From the NCBI GenBank assembly GCA_963788325.1, contig CAWBGJ010000009.1, forward strand, positions 248,001 through 312,000: 64,000 nt of DNA, written 5' to 3'. The notes below the pieces were generated by a model. That model saw only the letters and a list, made by a program, of their open reading frames with translations. It was not told the DNA's origin and did not search any database. Source of the DNA: Prado023 sp963788325. Its GTDB lineage: Bacteria; Actinomycetota; Actinomycetes; S36-B12; CAIYMF01. Positions 42,699-52,787 of the stretch are shown here, piece after piece. The number at the start of each line of letters is the position of its first letter. Within the stretch, counting starts at the first letter, position 1. The translations under genes and the position numbers were made by a program.

Positions 42699-43280
42699 TC
42701 AGAGCGTGCCGTCTAGCCAGTCGGCCAGGTGGTGTGATGCGGAATCCAGGGCGGCGACCCAGGAGTGGGCCGCGCCGTGGCCGGCGTCGTCGCTGATCAC
42801 CTTGGCCAACCGCACGGGGGTGCCCAGCCGGGCGGCGGCGGCGGCGACCGCGTAGCCCTCCATGTCGACCAGGTGCGCCTGCTGGGCCAGCGAGTCACGG
42901 TCCGCGGGTGTGCTGATGAAGCGGTCACCGGTGGCCAGAACCACCTCGGCGTCACCGATCACCAGGACCGGCGAGGGGTTCGAGCCGGCCAGCGCCGCGA
43001 TCGCCGGTCCGTTCACGTCGTGCTGCAGGACGGTGCCGATCTCGTGGACGATCCCGCTGGCCAGCGCCCCGGCACGCAGCGCGCCGGCGGTCCCCACGTT
43101 GAGGATCACGCTGGGCCGGTGGGCCATCACCGCCCACGTGGTGGCCGTCGCCGCGCGCACCTTGCCCACGCCGCTGATCAGGGTGGGCACGCGGTCCATG
43201 AACGCGGCTGCCTCGTCGAGAACGGCCACGACGACGAGCGGCTGACCGGGACCCGGCCGAGGACCGTGCAGTTCGAACAC
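42699..43280 (-). CDS. MTA/SAH nucleosidase-like protein
   Basis: 193 residues from GTG 43280. Purine phosphorylase-like fold: PTLISGVGKVRAATATTWAV, PSVILNVGTAGAL, and HLVDMEGYAVAAAAARLG, where ME G is the ribose-binding motif of MTA/SAH nucleosidases; ISDDAGHGAAHSW follows. It would release a purine from a nucleoside. Shorter than typical MtnN (about 230), so the precise substrate is uncertain. Confidence 0.8.
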   Translation of the reverse strand: MFELHGPRPGPGQPLVVVAVLDEAAAFMDRVPTLISGVGKVRAATATTWAVMAHRPSVILNVGTAGALRAGALASGIVHEIGTVLQHDVNGPAIAALAGSNPSPVLVIGDAEVVLATGDRFISTPADRDSLAQQAHLVDMEGYAVAAAAARLGTPVRLAKVISDDAGHGAAHSWVAALDSASHHLADWLDGTL

Positions 43281-43325
43281 GCTGCGAAGGCTACGCCCCG
43301 GTCGACCCTGCCGGCGCCGGCCCGG

Positions 43326-43928
43326 TCAGCTTGTGACGACCGCCCCGGCCACGGTCGGCGCCCCGACCAGGGTCGCACCCGCGGCACGCATCTCAGCCAG
43401 TGCGGCGCTGGTCGTGGCCAGGGCCACCCCTGCGGTGAGCTCGAGGCGCACCGTGGTCGACAGCCCGGCGGCCACCGCGTCCAGGGCTGTGGCCCGCACG
43501 CAGTGATCGGTGGCGATCCCGCACACGTCCACCGCGTCCACACCCCGCTCGGCCAGCCAGTCGGCCAGCGGGATCACCGCCGACCCGTCCGCCGCGAACC
43601 CCTCGAAGCCGGAGTAGGCCGCAGCGTGGGCACCCTTGGCGAAGATCGCGTCGATCGTGTCCACCGCAAGCTCCGGGTGCAGGTCCGCACCGCTCGACCC
43701 GACCACGCAGTGCGCCGGCCAGGAGTCCACGAAGTCCGGCTCCACGGCGAAGTGCTCGCCCGGGTCGACGTGCCGGTCGGCGGTGGCCACGACCGCCGAG
43801 TAGTCCTGGCCATGGGCCGCCACGTATGCGCTGATCGCCCGCGCGACCGCCGCCCCGCCGGCCACAGCCAACGAGCCGCCCTCACAGAAGTCGTTCTGCA
43901 CGTCCACGATGATCAGCGCCCGGGTCAT
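43326..43928 (-). CDS. pncA: Nicotinamidase (isochorismatase family)
   Basis: 200 residues from ATG 43928. Catalytic triad positions are visible: Asp in LIIVDVQNDFCEGGSL, Lys in AIFAKGAHAAAYSGFEG, and Cys in VCGIATDHCVRATALDA. The metal-binding residues D and H are in ATADRHVDPGEHF. It deamidates nicotinamide to nicotinate in NAD salvage and is the enzyme that activates pyrazinamide in mycobacteria. It lies 45 bases upstream of the nucleosidase on the same strand and starts next to tRNA-Ser. Confidence 0.9.
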   Translation of the reverse strand: MTRALIIVDVQNDFCEGGSLAVAGGAAVARAISAYVAAHGQDYSAVVATADRHVDPGEHFAVEPDFVDSWPAHCVVGSSGADLHPELAVDTIDAIFAKGAHAAAYSGFEGFAADGSAVIPLADWLAERGVDAVDVCGIATDHCVRATALDAVAAGLSTTVRLELTAGVALATTSAALAEMRAAGATLVGAPTVAGAVVTS

Positions 43929-43960
43929 GGGCGACCACGGTAGCGCCACGACGACCAGCG

Positions 43961-44045
43961 CGGCGGGAGTGGGATTTGAACCCACGGTGGGTTGCCCCAC
44001 GGCGGTTTTCAAGACCGCTGCCCTAGGCCACTAGGCGACCCCGCC
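43961..44045 (-). tRNA. tRNA-Ser (TGA)
   Basis: Class II tRNA of 85 bases: acceptor GGCGGGG/TCCCGCC, D-loop with TAGTGG, anticodon stem-loop GCGGTCTTGAAAACCGC (anticodon TGA), variable arm, and T-loop GTGGGTTCAAATCCCAC. CCA not encoded. Confidence 0.95.
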
Positions 44046-44147
44046 TCGACTCGGCCGCCCGACCTCGGGCGGCTGCCGGGGACCATCATCGCGCACGCCG
44101 GCCCGTGGTCGAAACCCACCGCCCGGCTCGAACCCCCGCCGGGCCAG

Positions 44148-44153
44148 TACGGT
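44148..44153 (+). promoter_or_regulatory. -10 element before group II decarboxylase
   Basis: TACGGT ends eight bases before ATG 44162, with no ribosome binding site. Confidence 0.4.
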
Positions 44154-44161
44154 GAGCGCCC

Positions 44162-45520
44162 ATGGCCCGCGACATGCACACCCACGACGAGCGGTTGACC
44201 CGGATGGTCCTCACCGCCATGCACGACCGGCTGGCCATGGACCCCGTCCCCCTGGACCGGCCCGGCGACGTCGCGCAGCTCGGTGCGGCACTCACGGGCC
44301 TGATCAGGGCGCAGGGCACCGACCCGCACACCGTGATGTCGACCTGGTCCGATGTGCTCGCCCCGCACGTGCTCAGCTCCGATGCCACCAACTTCCTCGC
44401 GTTCATCCCGGCCGCCCCGACCAAGGCCGCACTGCTGTTCGACATGCTGGTGTCCAACGCGAGCATCCAGGGGATCTCCGCCTTCGAGGCCGCGGGTGCG
44501 ATCGCGGCCGAGAACCAGGTGCTGCGCCTGATCGCCGACCTCGCCGGCCTCCCACCGAGCAGCGGCGGCGTGTTCGTCTCCGGTGGGACGGCGGCGAACC
44601 TGTCCGCGCTGACGGTGGCGCGCGACGTGGGCCGCTCCCGGCGTGGGCTGGGGCGCGGGGACCGCACAAGGATCGCGGTGAGCGACCAGGCACACTCGTC
44701 GATCGCCAATGCCTGCTCGATCCTGGACATGGAGCCGCTCGTGGTGGCGACCACCGACCACCGCCTCGACGGTCCCGCGCTGGCAGCCGCCCTGGCCGCC
44801 GACCCGAACGCCGACGATGTGGTCGCGGTCGTGGGCACAGCGGGCACCACCAACGCCGGGATCATCGACGACCTCGCGGGGATCGCCGCCGTCGGCGGCG
44901 AGCGCGGGCTGTGGTTCCACGTCGACGGTGCCTACGGCGGGGGCGGCCTGCTGGCCCCCTCGGTCCGCGCGCACTACGCCGGCGTCGAGGCAGCCGACTC
45001 ATTCGTCGTCGACCCGCACAAATGGCTCTTCGCGCCGTATGACTGCGCCGCGCTGCTCTATCGGGAGCCGGGGCTGGCCAAGGCCGTGCACACCCAGGAC
45101 GCCAGCTACTTGGATGTCATCCACTCCGACGACGCCCAGTGGAACCCCAGCGACCTCGCGCACCACCTGACCCGGCGCGCCCGCGGGCTGCCGCTGTGGT
45201 TCTCCCTGGCAGTCAATGGCACCGACGCCTACGCGCGCGCCGTCGAGTCCGCGCTGGACCTGGCCCGCTGGACCGCCCGGCACATCGAGGCGTCGGCGTA
45301 CCTGACCCTGGTCCGCGAGCCGACGCTCTCGGTCGTGCTCTTCGAACGGATCGGCTGGTCAGCAGTGGACTACGACCGCTGGGCCGCGGACCTGCTGGCC
45401 GAGCAGGTCGCGCTGGTGACCCCGACCACGTGGGAGGGTCGCACGGTGGGCCGGCTCGTGTTCCTGCACCCGCACACCTCCCAGGACACGGTGATCCAGG
45501 TGCTGGCCGCGATGGCCTGA
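44162..45520 (+). CDS. PLP-dependent group II decarboxylase
   Basis: 452 residues. Marks of the aromatic/glutamate decarboxylase family are NFLAFIPAAPTKAALLFDML, GVFVSGGTAANLSALTVARD, HVDGAYGGG, and the PLP lysine K287 in VVDPHKWLFAPYDC. It ends with a small domain containing PTTWEGRTVGRLVFLHPHT. Substrate could be an aromatic amino acid, aspartate or glutamate; sequence alone does not decide. Monocistronic. Confidence 0.9.
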   Translation: MARDMHTHDERLTRMVLTAMHDRLAMDPVPLDRPGDVAQLGAALTGLIRAQGTDPHTVMSTWSDVLAPHVLSSDATNFLAFIPAAPTKAALLFDMLVSNASIQGISAFEAAGAIAAENQVLRLIADLAGLPPSSGGVFVSGGTAANLSALTVARDVGRSRRGLGRGDRTRIAVSDQAHSSIANACSILDMEPLVVATTDHRLDGPALAAALAADPNADDVVAVVGTAGTTNAGIIDDLAGIAAVGGERGLWFHVDGAYGGGGLLAPSVRAHYAGVEAADSFVVDPHKWLFAPYDCAALLYREPGLAKAVHTQDASYLDVIHSDDAQWNPSDLAHHLTRRARGLPLWFSLAVNGTDAYARAVESALDLARWTARHIEASAYLTLVREPTLSVVLFERIGWSAVDYDRWAADLLAEQVALVTPTTWEGRTVGRLVFLHPHTSQDTVIQVLAAMA

Positions 45521-45568
45521 CCGACGCCGCCCGGCACCCGCATCGGGAGCCGAGCGTGGCGGGCAAGG

Positions 45569-45721
45569 TCAGGGGAGGTTGCAGATCCCGTCGGTGCAGG
45601 TCCCAGCATCGGGCGTGCCCAGCATCGACAGCCCCAGCGGTGGCGCTGCGACGGGGCCCACCAGGGCCGGGGCAGCCTGCTCAACGTCCCGGGTGCCGAG
45701 GTTCTCGTCCGTGGCGCTCAT
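45569..45721 (-). CDS. 50-residue peptide with C-terminal Cys pair
   Basis: ATG 45721 overlaps the stop codon of the DsbA-like gene as ATGA, so translation is probably coupled. The peptide is MSATDENLGT..., then an Ala/Pro-rich middle, LGLSMLGTPDAG, and the end CTDGICNLP. Two Cys four residues apart near the C-terminus and the link to a DsbA-like oxidoreductase suggest a redox or metal-binding role. No family is known to me. Confidence 0.6.
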   Translation of the reverse strand: MSATDENLGTRDVEQAAPALVGPVAAPPLGLSMLGTPDAGTCTDGICNLP

Positions 45722-46374
45722 GCGGTGGCCGCCCGATCGGCGGCGGCCTGGGCCAGCGCCCCGACGAACGTCTCGGCCGACTGTGCGCCGGAGATCCCGT
45801 ACCGGCCGTCGATGACGAAGAACGGCACGCCCCCGATGCCGTACGCGCGGGCCTGGTCGATGTCGGCCTGCACGGCGGGGGCGTAGGTCCCGGCAGCCAG
45901 CGCGGCGCGCACCTCGTCGGCATCCAGCCCCACGTCACCGGCCAGTGCGACCAGATCCTCGGTGCGCCCCACGTGCCGGCCCTCCACGAAGTAGGCGCTG
46001 AGCAGGCGCTCCTTCATCGGCTCCTGCAGGCCGTGCGCCTTGGCCAGGTGCAGCAGCTCATGCGCCTTGAGCGTGCGGGCCTGCTGGACCGACTCGAAGT
46101 GCGCGTCGATGCCCTCGGCACGGGCCAGGTCGCTCACCTGCGTGAACATCGCGTGCACCTGATCCTCGGGGATGCCCTTGCGCACGGACATGTACTCGAT
46201 CAGGGACTCGGTGACGTCCTCTGGCAGGTCGGGGGCGAGTTCGAAGGATCGGTACTCCACCTCGACCACCTCGCCACCGGCCGCCTCGTGCCGGCCGATC
46301 CCGTCGGCCAGGCGGCGCTTGCCGATGAAGCACCACGGACACGCGACGTCGGACCAGACCTCGACCTTGATCAT
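45718..46374 (-). CDS. DsbA-family (FrnE-like) thiol oxidoreductase
   Basis: 218 residues from ATG 46374. Thioredoxin fold with active site DVACPWCFIGKRRL (CPWC), a long helical insertion (SVRKGIPEDQVHAMF, LLHLAKAHGLQEPMKERLL), and cis-Pro loop GIGGVPFFVIDGRYGISGAQ. FrnE-type proteins are cytoplasmic; no signal peptide is seen. They were first described in polyketide clusters and in stress resistance. A 50-residue Cys peptide is coupled to its end. Confidence 0.92.
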   Translation of the reverse strand: MIKVEVWSDVACPWCFIGKRRLADGIGRHEAAGGEVVEVEYRSFELAPDLPEDVTESLIEYMSVRKGIPEDQVHAMFTQVSDLARAEGIDAHFESVQQARTLKAHELLHLAKAHGLQEPMKERLLSAYFVEGRHVGRTEDLVALAGDVGLDADEVRAALAAGTYAPAVQADIDQARAYGIGGVPFFVIDGRYGISGAQSAETFVGALAQAAADRAATA

Positions 46375-46481
46375 GAGCACCTTCCTGCGCGCCGCACTGG
46401 CCAGTGATCCACTCAATTGACTGCTCAACCATTCGACCATCCGGGCGCCCGTGCGGCAAACCGGGCTGGGCCGGTGGTGAC

Positions 46482-47311
46482 TCAGGGTTGCGGCACCCAG
46501 GGCGCGGGTTGGCGGGACAGGAACGCCATCATCCCGGTCTGGGCCTCCGCCGAGGCGAACAGCTGGGCCGACAGCGCCGACGTGTGCGCGAACCCCTCGG
46601 ATCTGCCCAGACCGGGCACGACCCGCAGCAGGTCCTTCGTGTGCCCCAGGGCCAGCGGTCCGCCAGCGCTGAGCGCTGCGACCCAGCCCGCGACCGCCTC
46701 GTCCAGGGCCTCCTCGGCCACGACCCGGTTGACCATCCCGGCCTCGACCATGCGGGTGGCCGGGACGCGCTCACCGGTGAGCAGGAGCTCCTGGGCATCG
46801 GCGCGATGCATCCGGGCCAGGCAGACCACGCTGATCACCGCGGGCGCCAGGCCCAGGCGCACCTCGGAGAACGCGAACTTCGCCGACTCCACGGCCACCG
46901 ACAGGTCGGCCGCGGCGACCAGCCCGTTGCCCCCGCCGGCCACATGCCCCTGCACGCGCGCGATCACCGGCTTCTTGTTGTCCATGATCGCCTCGAGCAC
47001 GGCGACCAGCGCCGCGGGCCCTGACCCGGTGAATGACGACGCGTCGGCGGCCGAGGCCCCGCGCAGGTCCGCACCGGAGCAGAACGTGTTGCCCGAGCCG
47101 GTCAGCACGATCACACGCACGGAGTCGTCGGCTCCGGCGGCGCCCAGGTGCTCGGCCAGCAGGGCCATCCCCGAGGCGGTGAGCATGTTGCGCGCCTCGG
47201 GCCGGTTGAGGGTGATCGTGGCCACCCCGTCTGCCACCTCGAGGAGGACCTCAGGTGCCGGCCCCGGCCCTGGTCCCGCGGAGCTATCAGCGGCATTCAC
47301 CATCGGCTGGC

Positions 47312-47315
<4 letters not shown>
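46482..47315 (-). CDS. Enoyl-CoA hydratase/isomerase family protein
   Basis: 277 residues from GTG 47315, which overlaps the acyl-CoA dehydrogenase stop as GTGA; ATG 47303 is possible. Crotonase fold: EVADGVATITLNRPEARNML, SGNTFCSGADLRG (oxyanion), VQGHVAGGGNGLVAAADL and FAFSEVRLGLAPAVISVV, where catalytic Glu of canonical hydratases is in FSEVRLG. It is the last gene of the TetR-controlled operon and probably hydrates an unsaturated or glutaconyl-type acyl-CoA. Confidence 0.9.
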
Positions 47316-48478
<1,163 letters not shown>

Positions 48479-48521
48479 CGGTGCTCCTCTGTGCGGAGAT
48501 CGGGCGGGCGGGGGAGTGGGC

Positions 48522-49220
48522 TCAGGACGAGGTGGTGCGCACAGGGCGCGTGGGCGGGTGGGGGCCGGGCCGGGGCGTCGGGTGGCCGGCTGTGGGGGCC
48601 GTCGCGGCGACCCGGCGGGCGGCCTCGATCCGGGCGGGCATCCCGAGGCCGCGGACCCACAGCTGGGTCAACGTCCGGGTGGCCACGGCCTCGTCGTGGA
48701 CCTCCCCGCGGCCGAGCCAGTGCGCCGCGAACGCCTCGACCATCGCGCACAGGGCCGCTGCCGAGGTCTGGGGGTCGAGGTCCGGGGCGGCCAGGCCCTC
48801 GGACTGGAGCTTGCGGATCGCCGCCGCCACCCGGGCGACGTGCGTGCGGCGCAGGTCCAGCAGCACGTCGGCGAAGCGGGAGTCGCCGGCCGCAGCCTCC
48901 TGGGCCACCTGGAGCAGCTGGGCGTGTGCGCGGTACCCGTCGAGGTAGGCGCGGTTGGCGGCCTCCACGCGCAGGATCGGATCGCGCAGCCGGGGCAGCG
49001 TCATGGCCTCATGAAGGTCGGCGCGCACGGCATCGAGGACGGCCAGGAGGACGTCCTCCTTGGTGTCGAAGTACGTGTAGACCGTCCCGTGCGCGACGCC
49101 GGCAGCGTCAGCGAGGTCACCCATACGCGTGGCGGCGAAGCCGCGCTCGGCGAACACCTCCCGCGCGCCGGCCACGAGCTTGTCCCGGGTGGCCTGCCCC
49201 CGGGCGGTGAGCACCCTCAT
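48522..49220 (-). CDS. TetR-family repressor of acyl-CoA catabolism
   Basis: 232 residues from ATG 49220. HTH domain: ATRDKLVAGAREVFAERGFAATRMGDLADAAGVAHGTVYTYFDTKEDVLLAV, the classic TetR arrangement. The ligand domain is variable, and the C-terminus is Pro/Thr-rich. It is transcribed with the acyl-CoA dehydrogenase and hydratase. Its own promoter carries a double palindrome that recurs before the carboxylase genes, so autoregulation and control of both operons is the likely scheme. A CoA thioester is the probable ligand (inference). Confidence 0.9.
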   Translation of the reverse strand: MRVLTARGQATRDKLVAGAREVFAERGFAATRMGDLADAAGVAHGTVYTYFDTKEDVLLAVLDAVRADLHEAMTLPRLRDPILRVEAANRAYLDGYRAHAQLLQVAQEAAAGDSRFADVLLDLRRTHVARVAAAIRKLQSEGLAAPDLDPQTSAAALCAMVEAFAAHWLGRGEVHDEAVATRTLTQLWVRGLGMPARIEAARRVAATAPTAGHPTPRPGPHPPTRPVRTTSS

Positions 49221-49226
49221 GGAACC

Positions 49227-49262
49227 TGACGCTAGCGTCAAGTTGACACGAGCGTCAAGTTC
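49227..49262 (-). promoter_or_regulatory. Promoter and double operator of TetR-acyl-CoA dehydrogenase operon
   Basis: TGACGCTAGCGTCA at 49227-49240 is a perfect palindrome, followed by TTGACACGAGCGTCAA at 49243-49258. On the minus strand -35 TTGACG and -10 TAGCGT are 18 bases apart inside these palindromes, and the -10 ends eight bases before ATG 49220. A near copy lies at 57889-57925. Confidence 0.75.
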
Positions 49263-49263
49263 T

Positions 49264-51180
49264 TCAGGGGATCCGGCGCGCGCGCAAGTGCTCGGCAAGG
49301 CCCTTGGCCTGCGGGTCCAGCGAGGTGGAGTCGGCCACTCCGCGTCCCAGCAGGCCGCGGATCACCACGTTGACCGCACGCAGGTTGGGCAGCGGGTGGA
49401 TGTCCACGCCGAGACCCGCAGCCTCGGGCAGGAGTGCACGCACCACCTGCGGGGTGAGCCAGCCCGCCAACCATGCGTACCGAGCCGCTACCTCGTGCTC
49501 GGTCAGGCCGGCGCTGGGTCCGACGCCGGGCGCCGGTACCCACATCCCGACGTTAGCGTTGCCGCCCTTGTCACCCGAGCGGGCTCCGACGACATCACCG
49601 AGGATCGTGCCGGGGCCAGGGGCCCAGGCGCCCGCCGCGGATGCCCCGACCGTCCCCGGCGCGCCCGTCGAGGGATCGCCGACGAATTCGGGTGCGTCCG
49701 CCTCATCGACCGACTCCGCACCTCCCGCGGGCGCGGGCACGAAGGCCACTGGAGCGCCGGCGACGCTCACCTCGACGGTCACGGCCGCCCGGTCGATCAG
49801 GGTGGGCCAGTAGACGCCGAAAGGGCTGCCCTCGGCCGGCGGCGCGGTGGGGAACATCCCCGGGTAGGAACCCAGCGCGGACTCCACGACTGCCGTGGTG
49901 AACGGCTTGCCGACCTTCTTCTGGTCGGCGTCCTTGACCGTGATGCGCAGGTGCCCCTGGGCCGCGGCGGTCGTTGCCGGATCGCCGGGCGCCACGTCGT
50001 CGAACGCGACGTGCAGGGCGCTGACCGGCAGGCTGCTGGCCACGGCCAGGTCCGCGGGGCTGGGCCCCGGTCGGCCGGCCGCGGGGTCACCGAGCGCGTC
50101 GTCGAGGCTGATCCCGGCCACCTGGCGCAGCGCGAGGTCCGCCTTGGCCCACGCGTCGCGACCGGTGAGCACCAGCGACATCGAGTTGCGGAAGCCGGCG
50201 AACAGGTTGACCGCCACCTTGAGCCGCTCCGGCGCGGGCGCCCCGCGGACCCCGGTGATCGACACCCGGTCCGGGCCCACCTGGGCCAGCAGCACCGTGT
50301 CGAACAGCGCGGTCACGTCCGGGTTGGCGTACCTGGGCCCCGCGATCTCGTAGACCAGCTGCGAGGTGACGGTGCCCGGGCAGACCAGTCCGCCCGACCC
50401 GGTCGGCTTGGTGATCACGCTGGAGCCGTCGGCGGCGACCTCGGCGATCGGGAACCCCGCCGGCCAGGCCGGCACCTCGGCGAAGAACGAGTAGTTGCCG
50501 CCGGTGGCCTGCGCGCCGCACTCGATGACATGCCCGGCGGCCACGGCGCCGGCGAGGCGGTCCAGGGCCACCTGGTCGCCCGCCGCGGCATCCGCATAGG
50601 ACCAGCCGTGCCACCACGCGGCCGGTCCGACGACCAGCGCAGCATCGGTGATCCGACCGGCGATGACCACGTCTGCACCGGCTGCCAGGGCCGCAGTGAC
50701 CGGCTCCCCGCCGAGGTAGGCGTTGGCGGTCATCGGGGCCTGGCCGGCCAGGGACTCGCCGGTGTCCAGGTGGGGGAAGTCGCCGGGGCGCGCGGCCACC
50801 GTGGGCAGCACGTCGTCGCCGGTGACCACACCGATCCGCGGAGCCAGGCCGAGCCGGTCGGCGAGCTCGCCCAGGGCGGTGGCGCAGCCCTGCGGGTCAA
50901 GCCCCCCGGCGTTGCTCACCACCGTGATCCCCCGGTCCAGGCAGGTGCCCAGCACCTGTTCCATCTGGGTCAGGAACGTGCGCGCGTAGCCGGAGCCCGC
51001 GCCGTGGCGCATCCGCTGGCGGGCGAGGATCAGCATGGTCAGCTCGGCGAGCCAGTCGCCGGTGAGGACGTCGATCTCCCCGGAGTCGACCAGCTCGGCC
51101 GCCGCCGACATCCGATCGCCGAGGAACCCCGAGCAGTTGCCGATCCGGACCGGGCCGCTGCCCATCGCACGCTGCGTCAT
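49264..51180 (-). CDS. AtuA-like DUF1446 protein
   Basis: 638 residues from ATG 51180; GTG 51183 precedes it. The N-terminal DUF1446 domain reads RIGNCSGFLGDRMSAAAELV, DVLTGDWLAELTML, VSNAGGLDPQGCA and VIAGRITDAALVVG. The C-terminal part includes GDVVGARSGDKGGNANVGMW, a typical end block of AtuA proteins. AtuA belongs to acyclic terpene use in Pseudomonas; its reaction is not established. It follows the AmmeMemoRadiSam genes by 42 bases on the same strand and ends at the TetR operator. Confidence 0.88.
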   Translation of the reverse strand: MTQRAMGSGPVRIGNCSGFLGDRMSAAAELVDSGEIDVLTGDWLAELTMLILARQRMRHGAGSGYARTFLTQMEQVLGTCLDRGITVVSNAGGLDPQGCATALGELADRLGLAPRIGVVTGDDVLPTVAARPGDFPHLDTGESLAGQAPMTANAYLGGEPVTAALAAGADVVIAGRITDAALVVGPAAWWHGWSYADAAAGDQVALDRLAGAVAAGHVIECGAQATGGNYSFFAEVPAWPAGFPIAEVAADGSSVITKPTGSGGLVCPGTVTSQLVYEIAGPRYANPDVTALFDTVLLAQVGPDRVSITGVRGAPAPERLKVAVNLFAGFRNSMSLVLTGRDAWAKADLALRQVAGISLDDALGDPAAGRPGPSPADLAVASSLPVSALHVAFDDVAPGDPATTAAAQGHLRITVKDADQKKVGKPFTTAVVESALGSYPGMFPTAPPAEGSPFGVYWPTLIDRAAVTVEVSVAGAPVAFVPAPAGGAESVDEADAPEFVGDPSTGAPGTVGASAAGAWAPGPGTILGDVVGARSGDKGGNANVGMWVPAPGVGPSAGLTEHEVAARYAWLAGWLTPQVVRALLPEAAGLGVDIHPLPNLRAVNVVIRGLLGRGVADSTSLDPQAKGLAEHLRARRIP

Positions 51181-51222
51181 CACGGCAGTATGGCCCAGCC
51201 CACGGGCACTTCGGCCGACAGG

Positions 51223-52746
51223 TCAGCTGGTGCCCTCGGCGAACTCCTCGCAGTCGTACACGTCGATCCGGGTCCCCGGCAGCCACTGCCCCGGGGCCAT
51301 GCCGGCCTTGCGCCACAGCGCGGCGAGGAACCGCGCCGGCTGGGGCAGCTGCTCCCAGACCGCGGGCAGGAAGGTCGCGCGGTGCGGTCCCGCGTCCACC
51401 ACGACCCCCACCCCGACCGGCAGCCGGGCGAGCAGGTCGGCGTACCCGGAGCACTCGAACTGCGCCGTCGGACCCAGTACCGAGATGTCGATGACCATCT
51501 GGCGGGCGCGGTCGGGGGTCATCGGCGGGAAGCGCGGATCCCGGAATGCCGCGTCGTAGGCGTGCTGGGCGACGTCGGCGGACAGCGGCTGGTGGGCCGC
51601 CAGCGACCCGATGCACCCGAGCAGGTCGCCCTGCGGCGTGCGCAGCGTGACGAACGCGGCCCCCGGTTCGCCCAGCACCGGATCGTCAGGCGGCACCGCA
51701 CCCTCGATCCAGCCCTCGGCACCCAGCTTCGGCCGGTGCTCGGTCGCCAGCGCCTCCTCGATGGTGCGGCGGGCCAGGCCCAGCAGTGCCGCGCGCGAGG
51801 CGGGCGAGATCCGGCCAACGCCCGGCTCGGATCGGCCAGATGTGGCCGGATCCGCCCCAGGACCAGCCAGGGCACCGGCGCCGGCTGTCACGGCGAATGC
51901 TGCGTAGCCGACCACCTTGTCTCGATCGCCGGCGGTGTCGCCGGAGGTGCGCGAATCGAGCAGGTGCACCACCCAGCCGGCGGCCGCCGCCGCGCTGAGC
52001 AGCCCGCGCAAGGGGTTGCGCCCGCACGCGTCACGCGAGCGCAGGTCGCCGGGAGCGCGGGCCAGGATCGTGGCGATGGTCCGGGCGTCGGCGGCCAGCG
52101 CCGCCTCGTGGTCCAGGTAGTGCGAGAGGTCCGTGGACACCACCACCAGCGTGCCCGGCTGGGCGGCGCACCGGGCGACCACCGCCCCGACGTCCTGCGC
52201 CAGCGCCGGTCCCACGATCAGCGGAACAAGCACCCAGCCGGGCGCCAGCACTCGTTGCAGGAAGGGCACCTGTACCTCGAGGCTGTGCTCCGGCGCGTGC
52301 GCGGCATCTGCGGGGACCACGGAATCGACCAGCGAGCGCAGGTCGGCCGCAGCCTCGACGTCCAGCGGCACGTCGCCCAGGGGGGTCCGCCAGGCGCTGG
52401 CGGTGCTGACCCCGATGCCGTCCACCGCCACGTAGTGGGCCGGGCCGAGCAGCACGACCCGGTCCACGAGCGAGGGATCGATGGCTGCGTAGGCGTACCC
52501 CGCCGTCGGTCCGGAGTAGACCGTGCCGGCATGCGGCACCACGAGCCCGACGAGTCGATCCGTGCCCCGCGCCCCGAGCACCGGCGGCCTGCCGGCCAGC
52601 GCCGCCCGCCCGTCAGCCAGGTACTGGTCGACCTCGGCAGCCAGCCGGTCGGGATCACTGGGGTAGAACGTCCCGGCCACGGCAGGCGCACGGACCCAGC
52701 CGGCTGCACGTTCCCGCGTGTGCGTCTCGGTCCCGAACCACTTCAT
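51223..52746 (-). CDS. AmmeMemoRadiSam proteins B and A fused (Memo-AMMECR1)
   Basis: 507 residues. The first 270 residues match Memo/AmrB: AVAGTFYPSDPDRLAAEV, VVPHAGTVYSGPTAGYAYA, LLGPAHYVAVDGI, EHSLEVQVPFLQRVL and VVVSTDLSHYLDHEAA. After a linker, residues about 320-500 match AMMECR1/AmrA: GAAFVTLRTPQGDLLGCIGSL, AAFRDPRFPPMTPDRARQM, and IDISVLGPTAQFECS. With the following radical SAM gene upstream, this gives the complete three-part AmmeMemoRadiSam set. Its biochemical role is unknown. Confidence 0.92.
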   Translation of the reverse strand: MKWFGTETHTRERAAGWVRAPAVAGTFYPSDPDRLAAEVDQYLADGRAALAGRPPVLGARGTDRLVGLVVPHAGTVYSGPTAGYAYAAIDPSLVDRVVLLGPAHYVAVDGIGVSTASAWRTPLGDVPLDVEAAADLRSLVDSVVPADAAHAPEHSLEVQVPFLQRVLAPGWVLVPLIVGPALAQDVGAVVARCAAQPGTLVVVSTDLSHYLDHEAALAADARTIATILARAPGDLRSRDACGRNPLRGLLSAAAAAGWVVHLLDSRTSGDTAGDRDKVVGYAAFAVTAGAGALAGPGADPATSGRSEPGVGRISPASRAALLGLARRTIEEALATEHRPKLGAEGWIEGAVPPDDPVLGEPGAAFVTLRTPQGDLLGCIGSLAAHQPLSADVAQHAYDAAFRDPRFPPMTPDRARQMVIDISVLGPTAQFECSGYADLLARLPVGVGVVVDAGPHRATFLPAVWEQLPQPARFLAALWRKAGMAPGQWLPGTRIDVYDCEEFAEGTS

Positions 52747-52787
52747 TGCCCGCCCTCCTCACCGGGCCGCGTCCAGCCACGCGCCCG

